NCBI RefSeq assembly: GCF_002901825.1
Contig: NZ_PPQD01000005.1
Location: 59,279 to 123,278 of the forward strand
Length of the DNA stretch: 64,000 bases
Origin: Mammaliicoccus sciuri
Lineage (GTDB): Bacteria > Bacillota > Bacilli > Staphylococcales > Staphylococcaceae
Reading direction: 5' to 3'
Part shown: positions 17,675-29,976 of the stretch, piece by piece
How the letters are laid out: each line of letters begins with the position of its first letter
How positions within the stretch are numbered: position 1 is the first letter of the stretch
The notes under the pieces: generated by a model
Database searches by the model: none
Seen by the model: the letters and a program-made list of their open reading frames with translations, nothing else
What the model was told of the DNA's origin: nothing
Program-made: the position numbers and the translations under genes

Positions 17675-18844
17675 TTATGCTTCAACTTTTGTAGGTGTTC
17701 TATGAATGAGTAATAGAATAAACACGATAAATACAAACGCAGCAATCATCGTAAAGAATATTGTTCCGTTTGATAATTGTATAATCGTTCCTCCAAGCAT
17801 TGGGCCAATTATGCTACCGACACTAAATGACATAGCTATCATTAAATTACCGGCTGGTAGATTATGCTTTGGTGTTAAATCTGTCATAAAGCTTACACCT
17901 AATCCATAAAAAGATCCTGTGAATAATCCTGCGATTAAGAATAATCCCATCATAATAAATGTACTTGTTGGTAAAAAGTCTCCTAACATAAACACGATAC
18001 TGCCGATTAATGTTAATCCAGTTAATACTTTCTTTCTACCATGAATGTCACTAAACATGCCTAATGGTACTTGGAAAAGAATAGCACCAAGACTAAATGC
18101 AGGTAAGATTAACGTAATACTAGTGACATCAAGGCCATTTCTTAAACCATAAACAGGGAAGTTACTATGTAATCCAGCTTCAAACAATCCATATAATAAT
18201 GGAAACATAAATGCAATCCATGATGTTCGTATTACATCTCCAAAGTTTTTTAAAGTGTTTAGTATACTGACTGGTCTAACATTAGATGAAGGGAATTCAT
18301 TGTGTATTAAAAGGACTAATGAAATAGTTATTAATGAAAGTATTGCTGAAAGGATGAAAGGTAAAGCTTCCGAAACGTCAACAAGTTTAGCTAAAAGAGG
18401 TCCTAACATGAAACCTGCTGAGAAACTGAAACCATATACAGAAATCGTTCTTCCTAATTTTTCTTTAGGTGTAATATGTGTTAACCAAGTTTGCGTGCTA
18501 AAGTGTAACATATTATCACCAATACCAATTAATAGTCTTAAAATAAACCAAATAGATAATGTCTTTAAAGTTGGAAATAACAATAAAGATAAGGCTACTA
18601 TGGCTCCACCAATTAATATCATATATTTAAACCCAGACTTTCTAACAAGCCCTTCAATAAAAAAAGAAGATAAGAATACACCTATATATAATGAAGTTGC
18701 ATGTAAACCATTCATTGAACTTGAAATACCATTTCGTTCAAAAATGACCGATATAAGTGGTAAGAGCATTCCTTGTGAAAAACCAGAGACAGCTACAATA
18801 ATTGAAAGTATAATAAATAATTTTTTGAATGAAGAGTTTTTCAT
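17675..18844 (-). CDS. MFS transporter
   Basis: A 389-aa membrane protein with about 12 predicted helices. The loop 2-3 motif is weak, but SDIHGRKKVLTGL between helices 8 and 9 is the typical MFS repeat of the loop 2-3 signature. MKNSSFKK is a short cytosolic start, with AAGGAGG 8 nt upstream. The substrate is unknown; drug or small-molecule efflux is a guess. It is flanked by the his operon and divergent pncB. A 213-codon antisense frame overlaps its 5' half and is ignored. Confidence 0.88.
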   Translation of the reverse strand: MKNSSFKKLFIILSIIVAVSGFSQGMLLPLISVIFERNGISSSMNGLHATSLYIGVFLSSFFIEGLVRKSGFKYMILIGGAIVALSLLLFPTLKTLSIWFILRLLIGIGDNMLHFSTQTWLTHITPKEKLGRTISVYGFSFSAGFMLGPLLAKLVDVSEALPFILSAILSLITISLVLLIHNEFPSSNVRPVSILNTLKNFGDVIRTSWIAFMFPLLYGLFEAGLHSNFPVYGLRNGLDVTSITLILPAFSLGAILFQVPLGMFSDIHGRKKVLTGLTLIGSIVFMLGDFLPTSTFIMMGLFLIAGLFTGSFYGLGVSFMTDLTPKHNLPAGNLMIAMSFSVGSIIGPMLGGTIIQLSNGTIFFTMIAAFVFIVFILLLIHRTPTKVEA

Positions 18845-18917
18845 TTGTATGCCTCCTTCTAAATTTTACATCTTTAGTATTTTATCACAGAGATAAATGA
18901 CTTGATATATTTAAGTT

Positions 18918-18943
18918 ACTTTTTAATTTTTAATTTAAAAAGT
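18918..18943. promoter_or_regulatory. Inverted repeat between MFS gene and pncB
   Basis: ACTTTTTAA (18918-18926) and TTAAAAAGT (18935-18943) form a perfect 9-bp inverted repeat with 8-nt spacing in the divergent intergenic region 45 bp before pncB. It could be an operator, for example for an NAD-biosynthesis repressor; no regulator is identified. Confidence 0.35.
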
Positions 18944-18988
18944 ATGATAAAATAATATAAAATTAGATAACCTGAGGAGTATTGAAAA

Positions 18989-20464
18989 ATGTATAAATAT
19001 GAAGACGATAGTTTGATGTTACACACGGATTTATATCAAATCAATATGGGTGAAACTTATTGGAATGATGGTATTCATGAGCGTACTGCTATTTTTGATT
19101 TATATTTTAGAAGTATGCCATTTAATAGCGGCTATGCTATTTTTAGTGGATTAGAAAGAATTGTGCAATTTATAGAGCATTTCAAATTTACAGAGACAGA
19201 TATTGAGTATTTAAGAGAAGTTGGATATCAAGATGATTATTTAGATTATTTAAAGTCATTACGATTTACAGGGAACATAAGAGCAATGAAAGAAGGGGAA
19301 CTTTGTTTCAATAATGAACCACTCATTAGAGTAGAAGCGCCACTTATTCAAGCGCAACTCATTGAAACAGCACTTTTAAATATCGTGAATTTCCAAACGT
19401 TAATTGCAACTAAAGCAAGTAGAATTAAACAAGTTGTTCGTGATGAAATTGTAATGGAATTTGGTACTAGAAGAGCGCAAGAAATGGATGCTGCGATTTG
19501 GGGAGCTAGAGCAGCGATGATCGGTGGATTTGATTCTACAAGTAATGTTAGAGCAGGTAAATTATTTGGTATTCCGATTTCAGGAACACATGCACATTCA
19601 ATGGTTCAAACATACGATGATGAATATACAGCGTTTAAAAAATATGCTGAAAGACATAAAAATTGCGTGTTTCTTGTAGATACTTTCCATACTTTAAAAT
19701 CTGGTGTGCCGAATGCAATTAAAGTAGCGAAAGAATTAGGAGATAAAATTAATTTTATCGGTATACGACTAGACTCAGGTGACATCGCTTATTTATCTAA
19801 AGAAGCAAGAAGAATGTTAGATGAAGCAGGCTTTACAGATGCAAAAATCTTTGCTTCAAATGATTTAGATGAACAAACAATTACAAGTCTAAAAGCACAA
19901 GGTGCAAAAGTAACGGCATGGGGTGTCGGTACGAAACTTATTACAGCATATGATCAACCAGCATTAGGTGCTGTCTATAAACTTGTAGCAATTGAAGAAG
20001 AAAATGGCGAATTATCAGATCGCATCAAAATTTCTAACAATGCTGAAAAAGTAACAACACCTGGTAAGAAAAATGTTTATAGAATTATCAATACTAAAAC
20101 GAATAAATCTGAAGGCGATTATATTACATTAGAAGATGAAGAGCCTAATAAAGAAGAACGTCTAAAAATGTTCCATCCTGTTCATACTTATAAAATGAAA
20201 TATATCAAACATTTTAAAGCAGTCGATTTACATCATGACATTTTTAAAGATGGTAAACGCGTATACACACTTCCAGAAATTAAAGAAATTAGAGAATTTG
20301 CTTTTAACAATTTAGATATATTATGGGAAGAAAATAAACGTTATTTAAATCCTGAAGAATATCCAGTAGATTTGAGTAAAGCATGTTGGGATAATAAGAA
20401 TAAAAAGATATTCGATGTAGCTGAAAGAGTAGCAGAAGCGATAAAGGATGTGGAAGAGTCATGA
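18989..20464 (+). CDS. pncB: Nicotinate phosphoribosyltransferase
   Basis: Preiss-Handler pathway: nicotinate + PRPP to NaMN. The 491-aa length matches the long Firmicutes form. Visible are [14 protein letters not shown] at the N-terminus, [13 protein letters not shown] with the active-site region, [10 protein letters not shown] (phosphorylated-His segment) and [23 protein letters not shown] precedes the ATG. The stop overlaps the nadE start as ATGA, so NaMN production and the last NAD step are coupled. Confidence 0.96.
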   Translation: MYKYEDDSLMLHTDLYQINMGETYWNDGIHERTAIFDLYFRSMPFNSGYAIFSGLERIVQFIEHFKFTETDIEYLREVGYQDDYLDYLKSLRFTGNIRAMKEGELCFNNEPLIRVEAPLIQAQLIETALLNIVNFQTLIATKASRIKQVVRDEIVMEFGTRRAQEMDAAIWGARAAMIGGFDSTSNVRAGKLFGIPISGTHAHSMVQTYDDEYTAFKKYAERHKNCVFLVDTFHTLKSGVPNAIKVAKELGDKINFIGIRLDSGDIAYLSKEARRMLDEAGFTDAKIFASNDLDEQTITSLKAQGAKVTAWGVGTKLITAYDQPALGAVYKLVAIEEENGELSDRIKISNNAEKVTTPGKKNVYRIINTKTNKSEGDYITLEDEEPNKEERLKMFHPVHTYKMKYIKHFKAVDLHHDIFKDGKRVYTLPEIKEIREFAFNNLDILWEENKRYLNPEEYPVDLSKACWDNKNKKIFDVAERVAEAIKDVEES

Positions 20465-21282
20465 GAGATTTACAATCAATCATTGTCAAAGAAATGAATG
20501 TTAAAAAATCAATCGATCCAAAAAAAGAATTTGAAGAAATCAAACAGTTCTTAAAATCTTACGTTAAAGCACATAGTTTTGTTAAATCTTTAGTTTTAGG
20601 TATTTCTGGTGGGCAAGATTCGACATTATTGGGTAAAATCGCACAATTAACAGTAGATGAACTAAATGCTGAAGAAAATCATCAATATGCATTTATCGCA
20701 GTAAGGTTACCTTATGGCGAACAATTTGATGAACAAGATACACAAGATGCATTAGATTTTATTAATCCAAGTAATCGTGTAACAGTAAATATTAAGCCTG
20801 CGGTTGAAGCGAGTATTCAATCTTTAAAAGAAGCAGGTGTAGAATTAACTGATTTTCAAAAAGGGAATGAAAAGGCGAGAGAACGTATGAAAGTTCAATA
20901 TTCAATTGCTTCAGCTAATAATGGACTCGTACTTGGTACGGATCATTCTGCTGAAAATATCACAGGTTTCTATACGAAATTTGGAGATGGCGCTTGTGAT
21001 ATTGCACCGTTATTCGGACTTAATAAACGCCAAGGCAAAGCGATTTTAAAATATTTAGGTGGTCCAGATCATTTAATCAATAAAGTACCAACTGCTGATT
21101 TAGAAGAAGATAAACCTGCTTTACCAGATGAAGAAGCGTTAGGTGTAACATATGATGCCATTGATGACTTTTTAGAAGGTAAAAAAATCAGTGAAAAAGA
21201 TCAAGAAATTATTCAAAATCACTATGTAAGAAATGCACATAAAAGAGAAATGCCTTATAACCGTTATACATGGCCAAAATAA
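20461..21282 (+). CDS. nadE: Ammonia-dependent NAD synthetase
   Basis: Amidates deamido-NAD to NAD with ATP. The 273-aa protein has the N-type ATP pyrophosphatase P-loop SGGQDS (49-54), [22 protein letters not shown] and the substrate loop [17 protein letters not shown]. There is no glutaminase domain, so it uses free ammonia. Translationally coupled to pncB. Confidence 0.97.
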   Translation: MRDLQSIIVKEMNVKKSIDPKKEFEEIKQFLKSYVKAHSFVKSLVLGISGGQDSTLLGKIAQLTVDELNAEENHQYAFIAVRLPYGEQFDEQDTQDALDFINPSNRVTVNIKPAVEASIQSLKEAGVELTDFQKGNEKARERMKVQYSIASANNGLVLGTDHSAENITGFYTKFGDGACDIAPLFGLNKRQGKAILKYLGGPDHLINKVPTADLEEDKPALPDEEALGVTYDAIDDFLEGKKISEKDQEIIQNHYVRNAHKREMPYNRYTWPK

Positions 21283-21346
21283 TACGTGACTTTCATAAGT
21301 TTGCTTGATAAAATGATTCCAGTATTTTGATTTATGGAGGGTTTAA

Positions 21347-21916
21347 ATGTCAGCTATATTAGATAATCCATGGTTAATGGTGCTATCTATATTTGTCATT
21401 AATATAGTATATGTATCTTGTTTAACAATGAGAACAATTTTAACATTGAAAGGATATCGATATGTTGCCGCTGCTGTTAGTGTACTTGAAGTAGTTGTTT
21501 ATGTTATCGGGTTAGGTTTAGTTATCAATAGTCTTGACCAAATTCAGAATATATTAGCTTATGCGCTTGGGTTTGCTGCAGGCATAATTGTCGGTATGAA
21601 AATTGAAGAGAAAATTGCATTAGGATATATCGTTGTAAATGTTACAACAGCTGAATATGAAACAGATTTACCAAGAACGTTAAGAGATTTAGGTTATGGT
21701 GTAACACATTACGTTGCTAAAGGACGAGATGGTGATCGCTTAGTGATGCAAATTTTAACACCACGTAGATTTGAATTAAAATTAATGGAAACAATTAAAC
21801 AATTGGATTCTAAAGCCTTTGTAATCGCTTATGAACCTAAGAATATACATGGTGGATTCTGGGTTAAAGGTGTAAGAAGCAAAAAATTAAAGGCGTATGA
21901 TACTGATGAAGTTTAG
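21347..21916 (+). CDS. UPF0316 / DUF2179 membrane protein
   Basis: A 189-aa protein with three predicted membrane segments in the first 90 residues (about 8-28, 36-60, 66-85) and a C-terminal DUF2179 domain of about 90 residues ([13 protein letters not shown] to [10 protein letters not shown]). The function is unknown; the DUF2179 fold resembles small ligand or signal-sensing domains. GGAGGG precedes the ATG. Its 3' end overlaps the NETI-motif gene. Confidence 0.9.
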   Translation: MSAILDNPWLMVLSIFVINIVYVSCLTMRTILTLKGYRYVAAAVSVLEVVVYVIGLGLVINSLDQIQNILAYALGFAAGIIVGMKIEEKIALGYIVVNVTTAEYETDLPRTLRDLGYGVTHYVAKGRDGDRLVMQILTPRRFELKLMETIKQLDSKAFVIAYEPKNIHGGFWVKGVRSKKLKAYDTDEV

Positions 21917-22082
21917 AGTAGAAGACAATGAAACGATTGAAATGTGTCTAAAAAGAATGAAAGTTCAAGGTTATACACCTGTAAAAAGATTTGAAAAACC
22001 TGTATTTATTGAGAAAGAAAATGGTGACATTGAGGTTCTCAAACAAGAAATACAATTCGTAGGTAAGAAAATCAAAGAATGA
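21906..22082 (+). CDS. NETI motif-containing small protein
   Basis: A 58-aa protein [19 protein letters not shown]... carrying the NETI motif (residues 8-11) that defines this Firmicutes small-protein family of unknown role. ATG 21897 is an alternative three codons upstream; ATG 21906 matches the family start. The gene overlaps the UPF0316 stop by 11 nt, so the two are probably cotranslated. Confidence 0.8.
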   Translation: MKFRVEDNETIEMCLKRMKVQGYTPVKRFEKPVFIEKENGDIEVLKQEIQFVGKKIKE

Positions 22083-22086
22083 CAAT

Positions 22087-22121
22087 AAATCTGGGACATG
22101 AGAATGTGGCCCAGATTTTTT
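22087..22121 (+). terminator. Terminator after the NETI-motif gene
   Basis: Arms AAATCTGGG (22087-22095) and CCCAGATTT (22110-22118), followed by a T run. Confidence 0.85.
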
Positions 22122-22185
22122 CTGCTTTTAGTTTATTCTCCTACTGTTACAATATATAATGAAAGATATTAGGAATAAAATTATA

Positions 22186-22232
22186 AATCACGAACAATTT
22201 TGTATTTTTTATAAATAATGTACGGGTTCGTA
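22186..22232 (+). promoter_or_regulatory. Candidate PurR box pair upstream of purB
   Basis: AATCACGAACAATT (22187-22200) and the inverted partner GGGTTCGTAG (22224-22233) present CGAA and TTCG cores facing each other before the purB promoter. PurR of Firmicutes binds paired PurBoxes with CGAA cores. The 32-nt core-to-core gap is longer than I would expect for the canonical spacing, so this is tentative. Confidence 0.42.
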
Positions 22233-22238
22233 GAAGTC

Positions 22239-22247
22239 TGTTATACT
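22239..22247 (+). promoter_or_regulatory. Extended -10 promoter of purB
   Basis: TGTTATACT: TG at 22239-22240 and TATACT at 22242-22247, 35 bp before the purB start. No good -35 box is present. Confidence 0.6.
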
Positions 22248-22281
22248 ATAAATGACTAAAATATGTTAGGAGAATTTATCA

Positions 22282-23577
22282 ATGATTGAACGTTATTCAA
22301 GAGAAGAAATGGCTAATATTTGGACAGAACAAAATCGTTTTGAAGCTTGGTTAGAAGTTGAAATACTAGCTTGTGAAGCATGGAGTAAATTAGGACACAT
22401 TCCTGAAGAAGATGTAAAGCTTATAAGACAAAATGCTAAGGTCGACGTTGATAGAGCTAAAGAAATTGAACAAGAAACACGTCACGATGTTGTGGCATTC
22501 ACAAGACAAGTTTCTGAAACTCTAGGTGAAGAACGTAAATGGGTACATTACGGTTTAACTTCAACAGATGTTGTTGACACAGCTTTAAGTTATGTCATTA
22601 AACAAGCAAATGAAATCATTGAAAAAGACTTAGAAAGATTTTTAGAAGTATTAAAAAATAAAGCAATTGAACATAAAACGACTTTAATGATGGGTAGAAC
22701 TCATGGTGTCCATGCAGAACCAACAACATTTGGTATTAAAATGGCACTTTGGTATACAGAAATGAAACGTAATTTAGAAAGATTCAAACGTGTTCGTGAA
22801 GAAATCGAAGTTGGAAAAATGAGCGGTGCAGTTGGTACATTTGCAAATATTCCACCAGAAATAGAAGAGCATGTATGTACAGAATTAGGATTAGGTTGTG
22901 CACCAGTTTCAACTCAAACACTTCAACGTGATCGTCACGCGTATTACATTGCGACATTAGGTTTAATCGCAACATCTATTGAAAAATTTGCAGTAGAAGT
23001 TCGTGGTTTACAAAAAACTGAAACGCGTGAAGTTGAAGAAGCTTTTGCTAAAGGTCAAAAAGGCTCTTCAGCTATGCCACATAAACGTAATCCAATTGGT
23101 TCAGAAAATGTTACAGGTTTAGCACGTGTTATTAGAGGATATATTACGACTGCATATGAAAATGTACCTTTATGGCATGAAAGAGATATTTCACATTCAT
23201 CTGCTGAAAGAATTATGCTACCAGACGTAACAATCGCATTGGATTATGCATTAAACAGATTTACTAATATCATTGATCGTTTAACAGTACATCCAGAAAA
23301 TATGAAACGTAATATCGATAAAACATTTGGTTTAATTTATTCACAACGTGTTATGTTAACGTTAATTAATAAAGGTATGGTCAGAGAAGAAGCATATGAT
23401 ATCGTTCAACCAAAAGCAATGGAATCATGGGAAACTCAAACACCATTTAGAACATTAGTAGAACAAGATGAAAAAATTACAAACTTGTTAAGTGCTGATG
23501 AATTAGATGAATGCTTCGATGAGAAACACCATTTAAATCAAGTCGATACCATATTCAGAAGAGCTGGTATAGAATAA
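22282..23577 (+). CDS. purB: Adenylosuccinate lyase
   Basis: Cleaves SAICAR to AICAR and adenylosuccinate to AMP, releasing fumarate, in purine synthesis. The 431-aa protein shows the superfamily signature [11 protein letters not shown], catalytic-region [13 protein letters not shown] and [24 protein letters not shown] precedes the ATG. It stands alone, away from the main pur operon, as is usual in staphylococci. Confidence 0.97.
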   Translation: MIERYSREEMANIWTEQNRFEAWLEVEILACEAWSKLGHIPEEDVKLIRQNAKVDVDRAKEIEQETRHDVVAFTRQVSETLGEERKWVHYGLTSTDVVDTALSYVIKQANEIIEKDLERFLEVLKNKAIEHKTTLMMGRTHGVHAEPTTFGIKMALWYTEMKRNLERFKRVREEIEVGKMSGAVGTFANIPPEIEEHVCTELGLGCAPVSTQTLQRDRHAYYIATLGLIATSIEKFAVEVRGLQKTETREVEEAFAKGQKGSSAMPHKRNPIGSENVTGLARVIRGYITTAYENVPLWHERDISHSSAERIMLPDVTIALDYALNRFTNIIDRLTVHPENMKRNIDKTFGLIYSQRVMLTLINKGMVREEAYDIVQPKAMESWETQTPFRTLVEQDEKITNLLSADELDECFDEKHHLNQVDTIFRRAGIE

Positions 23578-23655
23578 GACACGTTTTACTGTACTTTAAT
23601 AGGTTAGTGCGTTAAAATGCAATTAATGAACTTATATTAAACAGGGGTTGATTTT

Positions 23656-23958
23656 TTGCAAATTGAAAAATTAAGAGGAAAAGCATTAGATGAACTATTT
23701 GATGCAGTTCTGACATTAGAGACAAGAGAAGAATGTTATCAATTTTTTGATGATTTATGTACAGTTAATGAATTACAGTCATTGTCACAAAGGCTACAAG
23801 TGGCAAAAATGATTAAACAAGGATACACTTATGCTCATATAGAAAAAGAATCAGGTGCTTCAACTGCAACAATTTCAAGAGTTAAACGCTCATTGCAATG
23901 GGGTAATGATGCATATACAATGATTCTTGAAAGAATGAATATTGACTTCGAAAAATAA
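23656..23958 (+). CDS. YerC/YecD family TrpR-like transcriptional regulator
   Basis: A 100-aa protein with a TrpR-like helix-turn-helix: LQVAKMIKQGYTYAHIEKESGASTATISRVKR (residues 53-84 approximately) with ASTATISRVKRSL as recognition helix. The family gene in B. subtilis is yerC, located near purB and pcrB as here. The start is TTG 23656, with AGGGG 8 nt upstream. Its target is not known from sequence. Confidence 0.88.
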   Translation: MQIEKLRGKALDELFDAVLTLETREECYQFFDDLCTVNELQSLSQRLQVAKMIKQGYTYAHIEKESGASTATISRVKRSLQWGNDAYTMILERMNIDFEK

Positions 23959-23973
23959 TCATAAATATGTATG

Positions 23974-24010
23974 TAAGGCTGAGACATTAATGGATGTCTC
24001 AGCCTTAATT
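23974..24010 (+). terminator. Terminator after yerC-like gene
   Basis: Perfect 14-bp arms TAAGGCTGAGACAT (23974-23987) and its complement (23994-24007) around a 6-nt loop. Confidence 0.85.
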
Positions 24011-24061
24011 AGTTAAAATAGTATATAAATAGTAAATTTTAAGAAATAAGGAGCTTTACGC

Positions 24062-24760
24062 ATGAAGAAATTATTTTTAATAATTGGCATATCTACTTTA
24101 GTATTAAGCGCATGTAGTGATGATCAGAATACAGATAAGAAATCTACTAAAGAAGAACATACTCAAAAAGATAAAAAAGAGACAGCACAAAAATCTAAAA
24201 GGCAAGAACAAAAGAAACATGAAGTTACAAAGAAAGATGGCATCACTTATGTTGATGGCCATGTTTTTGTAAACAAAAAAGTAGGCTTACCACATGATTA
24301 TGCCCCTGGTGAAAATAGTACTGCTAGAAATCAATTAAATAAATTGATACAAGATGGAACGAATGAAGGATTAGACTTAGTATTTAGAAGCGGGTATCGT
24401 TCTTATGAAAATCAAAAACAACTATATAATGATTATGTAGCAAGAGATGGTGAAGAAGCGGCCAACCAATATAGTGCTAAACCAGGACAATCAGAACATC
24501 AGACAGGATTAGCATTTGATGTGGGTTCAAATTCAGCAACTGATGATTTTAGAAAGTCATTCGGAAATACAAATGAAGGAAAATGGATTAAGACACATGC
24601 ACATCAATATGGATTTATCATTAGATATCCATTAGGCAAAGAAAAAATAACAGGATACCAATATGAACCATGGCATTTAAGATATGTCGGTAAAGAATTA
24701 GCAGAAAAAATTTATAAACAAGACACAACATTAGAAGAATACTTTGATTACGGTAAATAG
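24062..24760 (+). CDS. Lipoprotein peptidase, M15B (VanY/LdcB-like D,D- or L,D-carboxypeptidase)
   Basis: A secreted lipoprotein: a 17-residue signal peptide ending LSAC with lipid-anchor Cys18, then a Lys/Glu/Gln-rich linker (about 19-56). The catalytic domain (about 60-225) has SGYRSYENQ, the zinc ligands His146 and Asp153 in SEHQTGLAFDVG, and His205 in EPWHLRYVG. Such enzymes trim D-Ala from peptidoglycan stem peptides (tetra- to tripeptide for LdcB). Which bond this one cuts is not shown. It is intact, with its own terminator 210 bp downstream after a tandem repeat. Confidence 0.92.
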   Translation: MKKLFLIIGISTLVLSACSDDQNTDKKSTKEEHTQKDKKETAQKSKRQEQKKHEVTKKDGITYVDGHVFVNKKVGLPHDYAPGENSTARNQLNKLIQDGTNEGLDLVFRSGYRSYENQKQLYNDYVARDGEEAANQYSAKPGQSEHQTGLAFDVGSNSATDDFRKSFGNTNEGKWIKTHAHQYGFIIRYPLGKEKITGYQYEPWHLRYVGKELAEKIYKQDTTLEEYFDYGK

Positions 24761-24796
24761 AAGTTGTGGTTGAGATTATATAGTCATGAAAGTGTG

Positions 24797-24919
24797 GAAG
24801 TTGTGGCTTAATGGGTGAATAAAGCCATGAGATAGCAGAAGTCATGGCTTAATGTATGAATAAAGCCAAGAGATCATCCAAATCGTGGCTTAAGTCCTGA
24901 GTAAAGCCAAGAGATAGCC
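24797..24919. repeat. Three-copy 41-bp tandem repeat with hairpin in each unit
   Basis: Units at 24797-24837, 24838-24878 and 24879-24919. Every unit has TGGCTT and AAGCCA pairing across a 12-nt loop (AATGGGTGAATA, AATGTATGAATA, AAGTCCTGAGTA). A decayed partial unit may precede it near 24764. The 321-bp interval 24761-25081 contains only this array, a low-complexity stretch (24920-24960), a terminator and the pcrB promoter; no open frame of note. Confidence 0.85.
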
Positions 24920-24971
24920 CAACTCACACCTCACAACTTCACCTTAACCTTAACCGTATCTTAAACAATGT

Positions 24972-25000
24972 AAGAAGCGAAATTTTTCGCTTCTTTTTTT
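24972..25000 (+). terminator. Terminator after the 41-bp repeat array
   Basis: AGAAGCGAAA (24973-24982) and TTTCGCTTCT (24985-24994) form a tight hairpin followed by seven or more T. Transcripts from the VanY/LdcB-like gene would include the repeat array. Confidence 0.85.
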
Positions 25001-25042
25001 ATGATAATTGTCCTATTTCATTTCGGAATTTAAACTTAAAAA

Positions 25043-25051
25043 TGCTATAAT
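25043..25051 (+). promoter_or_regulatory. Extended -10 promoter of pcrB-pcrA-ligA-camS
   Basis: TGCTATAAT (25043-25051), a perfect TATAAT with TGn extension, 30 bp before pcrB. The -35 region is weak. Confidence 0.65.
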
Positions 25052-25081
25052 TAATCTTATGATAATTAAAGGAGTTTAAGT

Positions 25082-25765
25082 ATGTACGATATAAATTTGT
25101 GGAGTCACGTATTTAAATTAGATCCAGCGAAATCTATATCAGATGAGGACTTAATGAAAATATGTGAATCTGGTACGGATGCTATTATAATTGGTGGTAC
25201 TGATAATGTTACGGAAGATAATGTATTAAATTTAATGAGCAGAATTAGACGTTATCCACTACCATGTGCACTTGAAATTTCTAATATTGAAAGTGTTGTG
25301 CCTGGTTTTGATTTTTATTTTGTACCGAGTGTTTTAAATAGTAATAATGTTGACTACCATAATGGTCTGCTTCAAAAAGCTATTAAGGAATATGGCTATA
25401 TGATGGATTTTGATGAAATTTTCTTAGAAGGCTATGTTGTTATGAATGAAGACAGTAAAGTAGCGCAATTGACAGGTGCGAATACAGATTTAGATGAAGA
25501 AGATTTAATCAGTTATGCAAGAATGGTAGATAAACTATATCATTTACCTATATTTTATTTAGAATACAGTGGTAAATATGGAAAAGTGGAAGAGGTTAAA
25601 GCTGTTAAAGAACATTTAGAAAACGCCCAACTTATTTATGGTGGCGGTATAGATAATTTAGAAAAAGCAAAAGAAATGGCAGAATATGCTGACATAATTG
25701 TAGTCGGTAATGCCATTTATGAAGATTTGAAAAAAGCTTTACAAACTGTAAAAGTAAAACAATAA
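25082..25765 (+). CDS. pcrB: Heptaprenylglyceryl phosphate synthase
   Basis: A 227-aa TIM-barrel enzyme that joins an isoprenyl diphosphate (heptaprenyl in Firmicutes) to glycerol-1-phosphate, an archaeal-type ether lipid step. Features are HVFKLDP near the N-terminus, [18 protein letters not shown] (product-binding YLE-SG motif) and IYGGGI with VVGNAIYED at the end. AAAGGAG precedes the ATG. It starts the conserved pcrB-pcrA-ligA operon, with 12 bp to pcrA. Confidence 0.95.
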   Translation: MYDINLWSHVFKLDPAKSISDEDLMKICESGTDAIIIGGTDNVTEDNVLNLMSRIRRYPLPCALEISNIESVVPGFDFYFVPSVLNSNNVDYHNGLLQKAIKEYGYMMDFDEIFLEGYVVMNEDSKVAQLTGANTDLDEEDLISYARMVDKLYHLPIFYLEYSGKYGKVEEVKAVKEHLENAQLIYGGGIDNLEKAKEMAEYADIIVVGNAIYEDLKKALQTVKVKQ

Positions 25766-25777
25766 AGGAAGGTTTTT

Positions 25778-27958
25778 ATGAACGCATTGTTAGATAGAAT
25801 GAATGACGAACAGAAACAAGCAGTCAAAACAACTCAAGGGCCATTACTTATTATGGCAGGTGCAGGTAGTGGTAAAACGAGAGTATTAACGCACAGAATT
25901 GCGTATTTATTAGATGAGAAAGATGTTTCTCCTTATAATGTTTTGGCGATTACATTTACTAATAAAGCAGCTAAAGAGATGAAAGAAAGAATTAGCCATT
26001 TAGTTGGTCCTGAAGCTGAAAGTATTTGGATATCTACATTCCATTCAATGTGTGTAAGAATCTTAAGAAGAGACATTGACCGTATTGGAATTGAAAGAAA
26101 CTTTACAATTATAGATCCGACTGACCAAAAATCAGTTATTAAAGAAATATTAAAGAAACAAAATATAGATAGTAAAAAATATGACCCAAGAACATTTATT
26201 GGTGCAATTTCTAATTTAAAAAATGAATTAAAAACAGCTGAAGATGCTGAAAAAGAAGCAAGTGATTTTTATGCCAATATGGTCGCTAGTGTATACAAAG
26301 GATACCAAGATAAATTACTTAGAAATCATGCATTAGACTTTGATGATTTAATCATGATGACGATTCAATTATTTAATAGAGTGCCTGAAGTATTGGAATA
26401 CTATCAAAATAAATTCCAATATATTCATGTCGACGAATATCAAGATACTAACAAAGCACAATATACGCTCGTTAATTTATTAGCAAGTAAATTTGAAAAT
26501 ATATGTGTCGTAGGTGACTCTGACCAATCTATTTATGGTTGGAGAGGTGCAGATATTAAAAATATTTTATCATTTGAAGAAGACTATCCAAATGCACAAA
26601 CAATCTTCTTGGAGCGCAACTATAGATCAACAAAGACTATTTTAACTGCAGCAAATGAAGTAATTCGTAATAATGCTGAACGTAAACCTAAAGCATTATG
26701 GACGGATAATAACTCAGGTGAAAAGATAAAATATTATGAAGCAACAACTGAAAGAGATGAAGCAGAATATGTCATTCGTCAAATATTAAAGAAAAAACAA
26801 GATGGCTATAAAAACCAAGACATAGCTGTGTTATATCGAACAAATGCTCAATCACGTGTACTTGAAGAAACGTTTTTGAAATCTAATATTCCTTATACAA
26901 TGGTTGGTGGAACAAAGTTCTATGATAGAAAAGAAATTAAAGATATTTTGAGTTATTTAAGATTAATTTCAAATAGCAATGATGATATCAGTTTTGAAAG
27001 AATCATTAACGTACCTAAAAGAGGTATTGGGCCGACATCTGTTCAAAAAATTGCTCAATATGCAGCGATGAATCAATTGAGTTACTTTGATGCTTTAGGA
27101 GAAGTTGATTTTATCGGTTTATCTAAAAAAGTTACTGAAGAAGGCGCAGCATTTTATGAGATGATGAACAACTTTATGCAGCAACAAGAATTCTTATCTG
27201 TAACTGAAATTGTAGAACAAATATTAGAAAAATCTGGTTATAGACGTATGTTAGAGAACGAACAAACGATTGAATCGCAAAGTAGACTTGAAAATATTGA
27301 TGAGTTCTTATCTGTACCAAGAGACTATGAAAAAAACACACCAGTTGAAGAACAATCATTGATGAACTTCTTAACAGATTTATCACTCGTTGCAGATGTT
27401 GATGATGCAGATTTAGAAGCGGGTGTAACATTGATGACAATGCACTCAGCGAAAGGTCTAGAGTTCAAAGTTGTATTTATCATTGGTATGGAGGAAAGTA
27501 TTTTCCCACACTTTAGAAGTCTTCAATCAGGTGAAGAACATGAAATGGAAGAAGAACGCCGAATTGCGTATGTGGCTATTACGAGAGCCGAAGAAGAGTT
27601 ACATTTATCTCACGCGACAACTCGTACATTGTTTGGTAGATCTCAAGCGAACTTAAAATCAAGATTTTTAAAAGAAATTCCAGAAGATTTACTAGATGGC
27701 GTGAAACCAAAAACATCATTTAAGCAAAAACAAACTTCCACACCTAAACGTAGTTTTGCAGGTCGTATGAATACGAAGCAGAAACCAGAAACATCATGGA
27801 ATGTTGGGGATAAAGTAACCCATAAATCATGGGGTGAAGGTATGGTAAGTGCTGTAAATGATAAAAATGGTTCTGTTGAATTAGATATCATTTTCAAAAA
27901 AGAAGGACCAAAACGTCTATTAGCACAATTTGCACCAATTGAGAAGAAAGGGGAGTAA
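25778..27958 (+). CDS. pcrA: ATP-dependent DNA helicase PcrA (UvrD family)
   Basis: A 726-aa 3'-5' SF1A helicase for repair and rolling-circle plasmid replication. Seen are the Q motif (MNDEQKQAV), Walker [10 protein letters not shown] (Lys33), [17 protein letters not shown] (Walker B), [24 protein letters not shown] and [10 protein letters not shown]. The C-terminal tail ends with a Tudor-like [23 protein letters not shown] polymerase-binding domain after a basic linker. It is 3 bp from ligA. Confidence 0.98.
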   Translation: MNALLDRMNDEQKQAVKTTQGPLLIMAGAGSGKTRVLTHRIAYLLDEKDVSPYNVLAITFTNKAAKEMKERISHLVGPEAESIWISTFHSMCVRILRRDIDRIGIERNFTIIDPTDQKSVIKEILKKQNIDSKKYDPRTFIGAISNLKNELKTAEDAEKEASDFYANMVASVYKGYQDKLLRNHALDFDDLIMMTIQLFNRVPEVLEYYQNKFQYIHVDEYQDTNKAQYTLVNLLASKFENICVVGDSDQSIYGWRGADIKNILSFEEDYPNAQTIFLERNYRSTKTILTAANEVIRNNAERKPKALWTDNNSGEKIKYYEATTERDEAEYVIRQILKKKQDGYKNQDIAVLYRTNAQSRVLEETFLKSNIPYTMVGGTKFYDRKEIKDILSYLRLISNSNDDISFERIINVPKRGIGPTSVQKIAQYAAMNQLSYFDALGEVDFIGLSKKVTEEGAAFYEMMNNFMQQQEFLSVTEIVEQILEKSGYRRMLENEQTIESQSRLENIDEFLSVPRDYEKNTPVEEQSLMNFLTDLSLVADVDDADLEAGVTLMTMHSAKGLEFKVVFIIGMEESIFPHFRSLQSGEEHEMEEERRIAYVAITRAEEELHLSHATTRTLFGRSQANLKSRFLKEIPEDLLDGVKPKTSFKQKQTSTPKRSFAGRMNTKQKPETSWNVGDKVTHKSWGEGMVSAVNDKNGSVELDIIFKKEGPKRLLAQFAPIEKKGE

Positions 27959-29965
<2,007 letters not shown>

Positions 29966-29976
29966 AGGTTAAAGAT

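Noticed and set aside
18255..18896. 213-codon plus-strand frame
   Set aside because: It lies antisense to the well-supported MFS transporter, has no ribosome site or recognisable domain, and reflects the hydrophobic codon pattern of the opposite strand.
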